This document shows positions 1-8,411 of a DNA stretch of 24,683 nucleotides, in pieces. The stretch comes from Bigelowiella natans CCMP2755. Its lineage: Eukaryota > Cercozoa > Chlorarachniophyceae. The notes below the pieces were generated by a model that was given only the letters and a program-made list of their open reading frames with translations, ran no database searches and was not told the origin of the DNA. Made by a program: the position numbers and the translations under genes. Each line of letters starts with the position of its first letter. Position 1 is the first letter of the stretch. The stretch spans positions 5,001 through 29,683 of the forward strand of contig ADNK01001332.1 of NCBI GenBank assembly GCA_000320545.1, in the 5' to 3' direction.

Positions 1-33
1 AACCGAGCATGCAGCCGGCCTTGGGCAACTCAC

Positions 34-284
34 GTTGTGACATCATCATCAGACGCGTTTTGAGAATGTCCACGAACTGCAGCAGCATCGGCTCCAAGAG
101 CGGCTTGAGCACGTCACGCTCCGCATTACCTTTGATTCCGATGATTTATGATCAAATAATGCTCGAAAGGGAGATGGCAACAACACTCCAACCCACCCAC
201 ACAGACGCACCCACTCCTCCATATCTCCCTTCGCCATCATCATCATCATCATCATCATCACCATCATGTATTTATTATCTTCTT

Positions 285-315
<31 letters not shown>

Positions 316-817
316 TTTTTCTCAGTATTTCGAGACTTACAACTCATTCTTTGCATGACTTGGGCAGCAGCGCTGACGATGGAATCGGGGCCTAAGGTGA
401 TGACAATTGATGATAAATCATGATCATGATTAGTAGTAGTAGTGGTAGTAATAGTAGTAGTAGTATAAGTGTTACCTGATTTTAGAAGCGGAAGGAGGTC
501 TTGTGCAATATTAGCCATCTTCTCCGCTAGGAATGCCTCACCAAGGTCATCGGCAAATCGTGATAGGGTCACCAATCCGTATCTAATCAAAATGTTGATG
601 GTAAACGGGGGGGGGGAGGCGGAGGAGGAGGAGGAGGAGGAGGAGGAGGAGGAGGAGGATATCAACGAAGATATCGTGAGATAGAAGCATATAATAAATA
701 TTGAAATACATTGAGTGTTGCGCCATAGGCTGCTGCGTGTGCATATCCAACGGTTTATTTGTTGCTGTCTACACTATTCTATCGTAGCGGTGGTGGTGGG
801 TGGGGGGGGGGTTGGCG

Positions 818-858
<41 letters not shown>

Positions 859-1597
859 TTGTCTTGTTTCACCACCGTTTGACTCGGATATCAGGGTCCT
901 GGAGGACTTTTGTAACTTGTGTCAATAGGCTGTCGATGTGAGGCCTCAGGCTATCAGCGCACCCATCGGCAATAGCTCCCAAGGCAAGTACCTACGATGA
1001 CGATGATGATGATCCGGCAGTTCGGTGCAGTGAGTAACCTCCGTCGTTGTGCTAGCGAATCGATTCATATCTCACGACGACGTCGAACCAACATGTTACA
1101 GGTATTTTACATATTAAAGAGAGAATCAGGGACGGGGGGGGGGGGGAGGGGAGGGGGACGAGAGAGAGAGCAAGAGAGAGCGAGAGAGTAAGGAACACGC
1201 TCGCAAATCTACAAACATCTAAGCACGTAGTACCCCCGCTCCCCGCACATGCGGCTCAGGGGATTGCAGCATTTGCATGATCAGATTTGCGGTCGGCTCG
1301 AAGATGTAGTCGTTCGGAAATTGAATCTAAGAGTTTTACAGCATCAGTCAGTATCAGCAGTCGCAGTGGCAGTAGCAGCAGCGATAGATCGCTCTTGCCC
1401 AAGGAAAAGAGACGTGCTTTGTAGTTAGAGACATAAGACTGCTGATTGCAGTTGTTTTCTTCTTCTTCTTCTTCTTCATCATCTTCTTCTGGGTTGTGAT
1501 GTTCATTGCAATTAACGATCATGGCGGGTGGTATATCATATAATGAGAATGATATCCTCGTATTTTAGCACCAATACATATAGGAAGCACCAAAGCT

Positions 1598-1634
<37 letters not shown>

Positions 1635-1661
1635 TCTCTCGATCTCCTTCCTCCCCCCAGC

Positions 1662-1700
<39 letters not shown>

Positions 1701-2535
1701 TATACAACCACCATACATACCGCCATCTCGCTGAGGAGGTCAGCAGCAGAGCCATTCTCAGCATCCTCACGCTCTGTGACCTGATGGTTGTATTGTAAGC
1801 AGGCAGCGCTTCTTAAGAGCAGAAAGTATGTGTTTACACAACAAATAGCAGCAAACGAAGAGATCAGCGCTATTAGTGAAGTGGTAGTCAATGTAGTAGT
1901 GACTGGTGCGCCACCACGGCTTTACTCTTGGGAGCTCATACAACAACTTGTGAGTGGCGAGTGAGGAGGAGGTCATAAAATGAGGTGATATGATTTGATC
2001 CTCAAATTATTGAGGATAACTGCCGGTAGGGTGGGGGTATTTTTTGTTGTCGTCGCCCCTGCGAGAGGGCAGGCTATATGTGTTGCGTTCCGATTTAATA
2101 AGCTCCAAGTGTATTGCAACGTCGATGCTGCTTATTCGACATTCCCTACCCCCTCCCCCCTCCCTCCTCCCGTTGACGTCCGCTGTACCTGCTGCGCAAT
2201 GAGTTTGAATGCGATCGAGAGCACTTCCTGAATCCTCGGTAGCTTCTGTAGCTGCTTGCTCTTATACTTGACAAGGCTGGCCAGGAGACTCAGTGTTCCA
2301 TCGGCAAGATCTCCGGATATCCCTTCAAAACTGAGAATCTCGAGGCAAACCTAACGCAACACCCGGTGCAGAAGAAGAAGAAGAAGAAGAAGAGAAAAAA
2401 GTACGCGTTAGAGCACAAAGATCAGCTCATCAACAAGTTGCTGAAAGCACCAAGCAAGTACCGTCAGCATCGACTCCAGTTGAGCATCCAAGATGCGCGT
2501 CTGTAGTTAAATTGTTTGGGTGTGTGTGGTAAACT

Positions 2536-2570
<35 letters not shown>

Positions 2571-4332
2571 ATAGTAGTAGTATCCCCACAAAGTAGTAGC
2601 CGTATGGTATATCAGAAACAGAAACAACTGAAAATCCGTCCGACAATTTCGCACAGTTTCTTTTTGCTCTGGGCTTGCGGAAACAACGGAGTATATCTGA
2701 TGATGCTAGTGCTGCTACTACCTTGGAAGGGGCCAGCTCATCTAGTATCTCCAGTACCTCTACAACGATGTCCTCCTATTGTTAGTGGTGTGTCAGTAGT
2801 AGTAGTAGCAGCAGCAGCATTGAGATGCGGTGCCGCATCGATGGGTGATGGGTGGTGAGCAATAATATAACCAAGGAAAGACGATAATGATAGCAGAAAT
2901 AACATCATGCACCGAGTTAGCCGGCACCTGTCCTTGCTTGACGGCAAAGGAAAGCGCGTTGAGCATGAGCGGGATCAGCCGTTCAAAATGCAGGATCTCC
3001 TCGTCCCCTCCCACTTTCCCGGCGAGCGATGCGAACGCACGCAAAGCGGCGATGGAGACGCGCTTGTCGCTGTCCTTCAGGCCAGCTTCGTAAACGCGCG
3101 CGAGTTTCTCGGCGTATGCATCCCCGTCCATGAGCCAAAGTCCCACCTCATCCGACATGAAGTACAGCAACACCATGCTAACCTCACGGGTCTCGGCGGC
3201 ACCGCTGGCCATGCCCGCGAATACGAAATCTTCAAGCTGCTGCCAATTTTGCCTGTAGAGGAGGAGGAGGAGGAGGAGGAGGAGGAGGAGGAAGAGGGGA
3301 GGAAGGATTTAGAAGTAGAATGGAAATAACCGAGCATGCTGGCCGTGCGGTGTAACTCTAAATAAATAGTGCATGTAGCGATTTGGAATTCTGGGACGAG
3401 TTGAGGACTTGGGCAATTATATATTATCATCATTTCGTCGTAGGAGGCATGAAGATTAGACGCAGCGCACTCTCGCACTTAGTACCTCCAATGCACGCGC
3501 TTGTTGAGCATGGCTACAGAAGCGGCGGTGGCGCGCCGAGACAGAGAATAGGGTTCACGTGTCAAGAGTCCCAACAGCAAAGTCTTAAAGATCTCCACAA
3601 TCTCCACCTTCTCAGGGCCCTTGGCCTGTTTTGAAGGAGAGGATAAGAGAAGAAAGGAGAGGTGGTGGTTATTGTTAGGAAGGCGGCGGGGGGGGGGGGA
3701 GGGCCAACGAGTCACGATTAGTATGCGAGATTATTGCGACAAGATGCACGAATTCAACATTGAGATCGTGTCATGATCATCTATCATACCTCAGCGATCC
3801 TTGGCCAGTGGGCAGCCATTGTCTTACGGAAGAAGGTGCCTGCAATTTGCCGAACTTGCGCATTGGTGTTTTCCAAGGAGGTCATGATGTAAAGAAGTGA
3901 CATCACGGATTGCGCCTCCTTAAAGGCTTCCTTGGCAAATGTCTCTGCTGCCTGCAGCCGTTGCGTATCAGGGGCAAGAAATTCTTGCATGCACGCAGCG
4001 ATTTGCGAGGTGGCTTGCATGTTGATGTGAGCCTCCAGGAGCCGCTTCGCCTCGTCGTACGTAAGGACGCGTGCAGACTTCCGCTTATCGCCCCCCTCCA
4101 GTCCATCTCCTCTCTTTGAAATGTCTTGCAGTTGCGATTGATACCCCTGCATCATATCCTCCTCGTTGGCGCCGCCGCGCAGGTGGCCGATCGAGGACAG
4201 AATCGATGAGAACGCCCGTAGTCCCCTTCCTCCTAGACAATGCTGCGACACTTCGGTATTAATCCTACCATTACTAGACTGTGGCGATAAGCCGGCACAA
4301 TTTCGCGACTCAGGCCTTGTGCGCTGGGGCAC
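34..4332 (-). CDS. Importin-beta family nuclear transport receptor (importin-4/5 type), 5' half
   Basis: This is probably a karyopherin that carries cargo through nuclear pores under Ran-GTP control. Reconstructed exons, in transcript order: 4332-3790, 3625-3486, 3252-2928, 2775-2722, 2500-2462, 2350-2189, 1780-1721, 1326-1234, 991-876, 582-476, 391-341, 129-34. All introns are GT-AG and every junction keeps phase. About 595 residues are visible against roughly 1,100 in the family, so the C-terminal half lies beyond the left edge. Supporting stretches are HEAT-like: SPEPHVRGAG followed by LALGAIADGCADSLRPHI and DPDIRVKRYG is the typical importin-5 run, and the first exon has FLAPDTQRLQAAETFAKEAF with VRQIAGTFFRK. 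The start is unsettled: ATG at 4332 is the longest, and a double ATG at 4155/4152 begins closer to the first HEAT repeat. Family placement is firm; importin-4 versus importin-5 is not resolved. Confidence 0.9.
233..314. repeat. (CAT)n and (TTC)n microsatellites in importin intron
   Basis: An ATC/CAT run at about 234-267 is followed by a TTC run at about 279-314, inside the importin intron between exons 391-341 and 129-34. On the transcript strand the second tract reads GAA, lying soon after the donor. Confidence 0.95.
431..462. repeat. (AGT)n-type microsatellite at a splice donor
   Basis: Imperfect AGT/GTA triplets lie just downstream, in transcript direction, of the importin donor at 475. 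On the sense strand they read ACT/TAC. Confidence 0.9.
607..659. repeat. G-run plus (GGA)n tract upstream of an importin acceptor
   Basis: A run of G followed by GGA triplets. In the minus-strand transcript this is a CTC/TCC pyrimidine tract that ends about 25 bases before the acceptor of exon 582-476. Confidence 0.95.
796..856. repeat. G-run and (CTG)n microsatellite in intron
   Basis: A G-rich tract at about 800-810 is followed by CTG triplets at about 819-856. Both lie in the importin intron just after the donor at 875; the sense strand reads CAG. Confidence 0.93.
1131..1188. repeat. G-run and (GA)n tract in intron
   Basis: Poly-G and GA dinucleotides in the importin intron between exons 1326-1234 and 991-876. 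In the transcript this is a long CT/C pyrimidine tract. Confidence 0.9.
1457..1699. repeat. Three microsatellites in one intron: (TTC)n, (CT)n, (TA)n
   Basis: TTC at about 1457-1491, CT at about 1602-1633 and TA at about 1668-1699, all inside the importin intron between exons 1780-1721 and 1326-1234. The tracts account for much of this 394-base intron. Confidence 0.95.
2371..2399. repeat. (GAA)n tract just upstream of an importin acceptor
   Basis: GAA triplets on the plus strand give a TTC polypyrimidine tract in the transcript, ending about 20 bases before the acceptor of exon 2350-2189. Confidence 0.93.
2535..2582. repeat. (AGT)n microsatellite in intron
   Basis: About 15 AGT/GTA triplets with one interruption lie in the importin intron between exons 2775-2722 and 2500-2462. 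Confidence 0.95.
3257..3298. repeat. (GAG)n tract abutting an importin acceptor
   Basis: GAG triplets on the plus strand read as CTC/TCC in the transcript and run to within a few bases of the TACAG acceptor of exon 3252-2928. The repeat itself serves as the polypyrimidine tract. Confidence 0.95.
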
Positions 4333-4469
4333 GGCGTTTAGATTGCCTGGAGCACATCATCAGAGTGCGTCAGATTTTGGAAGTGGTGGCGAGGCAGATG
4401 CCCCTCAGATATACTGTCCCTGCGATCGAGTGACAAGGCATGTCGCTCAAATTTAATTTCCTACTAGGT

Positions 4470-4718
4470 TCAAAGGCCTCGCAATGCCCTATAAATGGTG
4501 GTGTCTCGTGGTTCATCATCATCGAGTGAATAACAAAGACCTGGGTTGTGCGTCGTGACTGCGGCGATGCAAACGAGCAAGAAGCAAACGAAAAAACCGC
4601 TGGTAAAACCAGACCGACGAGTCTGATAAACCTTCTTCTCGTCATCGCGGTCCATGGCGTGTAGTAAAGGTTCCTGCGCCAATGGCCCTCCCCACGCCCG
4701 AGAGGCCTCGGCCGCCAT
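4470..4718 (-). CDS. Doubtful small ORF with one hydrophobic segment
   Basis: An 82-codon open frame from ATG 4718 (MAAEASRAWGG...) to a stop at 4470. A charged stretch (AMDRDDEKK) precedes one hydrophobic span (SGFFVCFLLVCIAAV), as in a small single-pass membrane protein. It lies in the divergent interval between the importin gene and the gene starting at 5200. It might be a small gene, a 5' exon of the importin transcript (a GT donor follows the KK codons), or chance. I recognise no family. Confidence 0.3.
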   Translation of the reverse strand: MAAEASRAWGGPLAQEPLLHAMDRDDEKKVYQTRRSGFTSGFFVCFLLVCIAAVTTHNPGLCYSLDDDEPRDTTIYRALRGL

Positions 4719-5199
4719 TCGCGAAAAATTATTTATCTGAAATCGGGAATCGAGTGCGGGCGAAATTCTATCGAAAAACACCCGAAATAGGCCTCATTTT
4801 GCGGAATCTCAGCCAAATCAGCCCCAAGCCCACTCTCATAGGAAAAGTGATCCGCTGCCTCGGTGACACCCAGGCGATCTGCTGCCTGCGACAAGCTTGA
4901 GCGCGGTGGAAGTCTCGGGATTCCCCGGAGTCCAAGCTACGGGCTGCGGCGCCAAAGGCTCTCATGCTCGTTCGGTTGTCGTTGCTGGGGGTGTTGCGGT
5001 GGGGTTGCTGCACAGTGGCCTCGGTTTTGTTGGGAGAGACAACGCACAACGGGGAAATACCCGAAGAATCACCGGAGAAACAACCACAGGAAAACAGCTA
5101 AACTACTGCTCGTGGTTCAAACCCAAACGAGAATACGCGGGGAGGGGGAGGAAGGAGTATCTGTTGCCCTAGCCGCCTGTTCCGTTGCGATAGTTCAGC
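4719..5199. promoter_or_regulatory. Upstream region of the plus-strand gene at 5200
   Basis: This stretch lies between the minus-strand small ORF and the plus-strand ATG at 5200, so it should hold the promoter of the latter. It is free of microsatellites and contains overlapping open frames that do not resemble known proteins. I see no defined core promoter element. Confidence 0.35.
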
Positions 5200-7064
5200 A
5201 TGGGGAAGCGGAAGGAACTTCAATGCGTGCTCGCTTTCCTATTCATTACGGCCGGGCTGCTGCTGCTGCTGATTGGGGTCCGCAATAACTCTTCCGGAGA
5301 ACTTCCGGGATCGATTCAGCGCGGATCTCGTGCAGTGAAGACCAAGCATCTAAATCTAAACAAGGGCAAGATCAACGGCGGGACCAGTCACTGTCATGGA
5401 AGACAACACGTGATATTTAAACATGAACGTGCCAAACCTTTGATTCCCAACTCCGAATGGCTTCCACAGCGAATTCCTCAGGTCGCAAAATCATCGTTTT
5501 CGTTAATTTCCTTCCCGATTAGGACTTAAAATCGACTTTCAAATATGCAGTTACCACCCAAAGGCAGTCTGTATCTACGTCCAAGACCCATACTCTTCCT
5601 TTGTTTGGCGAGAGAAACAAAGTTTACCAACGAGGTACTGTTGCTTTCCATAAAAACGTTTGCATGCAATGAAACTCCACTATCGTCATCCTGCTGTAAT
5701 AGGTTTCTATGGACACCTCCGATTCGGAGAGCAAAAACGCACATGTATCGGAGGTTCAAGAAAATACGTGGGCCAATAGGTTTCCAGTTCGAAGTTAGCA
5801 TAAAATAGCATTAGTATCATATGATATCTTCCACTGTCAATCACACATATATACACATGAGTGTGTCTTTGTGTGTGTATTAAAAATCAATTTATGCCTT
5901 AAAGATAATCATGATATAAGTTGATCCGTCTATCCATTCGTGTTTATGCCTACTGAAAACGCTATTGTAAGTTACACTTTTATGCACTAATCTCAGTTAC
6001 AAGCAAACAATTACAACGCATGGACACTACCTTACTGCTATGGCATACGCTGGGTTTAGGTGAGAGGCGTTTGTTATTTGGGTCCATCCAAGGACCCTTT
6101 ATCTACCATATATCCTCTTTTCCCCTCCCACTTTCCTCACTACACTCAGCTACCAAGACACTTTTATGCCACCAAGGCCGAATCTAACCTATATATTATT
6201 GTATTCGCAGAGCTAAAGGTCCCGGGGCTGTGTACGTCAACTTCGATGGACGTACTAGCTCCAACACGGTAAGTAAATAGAACAAGGAACAATGTCATGT
6301 TCATTCAAAGTAAGACGAGAAATCTGACAAGAGCACTGTCACACGCATAGGCATTTGATGACATGGCGGAACGCTTTCCGAGTGCACTACTGCCATCTGG
6401 AGAAATGCGCGAGATGATGTCTGGAATTCCCGCGGTCTACGTTCCATTGGAAGGATATTCGCTGCTTGATGGAGAGGATTCCATGGAAGAACATCTGAAA
6501 GATATTACATTAGAAAACATCAATAATTACGACCCAGAGAAAGGGTTTGTGATAGTTTTTGAGGCTTCCCAACTCTCCGGTGTGGATGTGGTACAGCCTA
6601 GTATGCCGCCGAATGTCATCGCGAGACAGCTAAGAGAGGCTGTCAAGATCAACGCCGCAGAAGTAAATCAGCCTGCGGAAATAGCGAGAACGGAAGTAGA
6701 AGGGCCTGAAGCTTATGACCCGAGAAAGGACCCATCAATTCCGTATTCTAGAGCAGCAAAAGGAATGGGAGAGCAGAAGGAGTCTTCTATATTAGAGAGT
6801 CTCAGCGGTGAAGCACTCAGTGAAAGAGAAAGGCTTGCCTGGTTCCATCGAAACGTGAATGGCATTGTCGGCCCCCCGAGACATGAAAGCTTTGATCTAA
6901 ATGCAGCCATTCAAATCACAAGCGGTTTTACGAGGGAAGGACTTGATTTGGCAGTCACAAAAGCCGTTATGCTGCTCGCTAAAAACGGGGAAACTCGGTT
7001 AACCAACGAATGTTTATCTAACGCTGTTTCTGAGGTGAGAAGACCTAGCCAGAAGGGATCTTAA
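5200..7064 (+). CDS. Unrecognised membrane-anchored protein, five exons
   Basis: I do not recognise the family. Exons: 5200-5481, 5703-5779, 5997-6059, 6211-6268, then an open frame ending with TAA at 7064. The first four exons join in phase. The protein begins with a short basic tail and a hydrophobic run (VLAFLFITAGLLLLLIGV, about residues 10-27), a likely signal anchor. Exons 3 and 4 give a conserved-looking core (THGHYLTAMAYAGF followed by AKGPGAVYVNFDG). The last exon contains IPAVYVPLEGYSLLDGED and a helical C-terminus (TSGFTREGLDLAVTKAVMLL) that loosely recalls an AAA+ lid, though no Walker motifs are visible. The join from exon 4 to exon 5 is a problem: using the good acceptor at 6350-6351 meets a stop or the wrong frame, and an acceptor before 6414 restores phase but drops about 17 plausible codons. 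Confidence 0.72.
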
Positions 7065-8411
7065 TTTCTGCAATAACGTTCGCATTGCTATGAGGTGCAT
7101 GCACCACGCCCATTCCTTAGCCATGATATTTTGATGAAACTGATGAAAATAGTATATTGTATAATTGGGCTCTTTAGTAAGCGGCTGCTGCGTATCGTTC
7201 AGTGTAATGGCATACCAAAAACTCACTAACAGTGAAGAACATAGCTTGTAGATGTCTTGCATGCCTGCTTAGGTTTCCATATGTTGCAGCATCTATATAT
7301 GTTAAATACAGCCGCGTACGTCTTAGAGACGCTATTCATCTCCAGATAACAAGTCTCTATTAGCTGCCCGCGATACGACGCAGTGGTATGCATACAGCTT
7401 GACCAAACTTGGGTGTGCTGATCGCAAAAACCATTCATCACAATGCAACTTTGGAACGCGAGGCTAGATTCGCACGTTTCGCACATGGCAAAGAACGGCC
7501 TCACCAACAAGGGCTTCCGAGAGGATGACAACCGCAATTTGTGTGGCTTGGTGGTTCCTTCAATCAAACAAGAATCATGCAAATCGAACCTCACAAAATC
7601 CTCACACATGGATAGCTAGACAGGGCTGCGATGGCTCAAATGGAACCTGTTGTTTTGCAGTGCAAAGACTTGCACAATTGCCGCACGCATGCATTTGGCG
7701 TGACATTTTCGAAAAGTGTTTGGTTGGGCTTTTGAGCTCGCTAGCTCGTGCCCCAATCTCTGCCCATGGAATTAGAGTCATTGTGCCAACACATTTCTGT
7801 CGAAGGGTCCACTTGTTGCGTGCTTCCAGTTGGCTGCGCATGCATAGCTAGACAGTCTGTAAGCTTGTATGTAAAGATTTTAAGTATGTGCAAATGCTGC
7901 AAACTCTTGGCATAAAATAAGGCTCTGTGAGGAGTAGTATTACGATGTGCGCTGTGTGTGGCTATGTGACGGTAATTGTGTTCCACATGGAGGTGCTCGC
8001 CTGACTGGCTTTGACGCGTGCATGCGAAGTGGGCTGGCTAGTCGGTGCAGCCCTGTACAAAAATAGTTGTGATGCAAGCGCATGCATGCAAGTGGCATCG
8101 CGCGCCATAGCATTCAGTAACGCTAGCAGCTACTCTCGACTTAGCGCCTACTGTATGTGACATATAGGCCACTCACTTACTAATGGTGATTGGCATGTAG
8201 GATTTGGGTCTGTGGATACGTATCGTAGCGTATGACGACGCATGAATGTTTGCGGATTGTAAAATTAAGTACGTATATGTATATGGCTCTCTCTATTTTA
8301 AACATAGTTAAGGAAGATAGAGCTGCACGTAAACATTAAATATCGTATATAACGTAACTAGGTAAGTATGATGCATATAATCAGTTCTTAATTTGAAAAA
8401 CGTCGTTATAA
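7065..8411. other. Intergenic, convergent 3' ends, no gene seen
   Basis: This stretch separates the plus-strand gene ending at 7064 from the minus-strand gene ending at 8412 and should hold both 3' UTRs. Open frames of 80-127 codons occur on both strands but overlap one another and show no recognisable domain. The sequence is noticeably rich in TGCATGC and GCTAGC-like words (for example 8070-8100). I see no RNA gene. Confidence 0.6.

Noticed and set aside
264-665. Long minus-strand frames with runs of Ser, Thr or Lys
   Set aside because: They are microsatellite readthrough around real importin exons; only 582-476 and 391-341 are phase-consistent exons.
873-875. Importin donor at 872 (three bases later in the transcript)
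   Set aside because: Joining from there to the exon at 582 creates a TGA codon; the donor after 876 gives an Arg codon and keeps the HEAT repeat intact.
1-3345. Word AACCGAGCATGC present at 1-12 and near 3327
   Set aside because: Both copies lie in importin introns and the match is short; it is not enough to call a repeat family or an exon.
7226-7851. Open frames of 108 and 127 codons on opposite strands
   Set aside because: They overlap, lack recognisable motifs and lie in a convergent 3' region.
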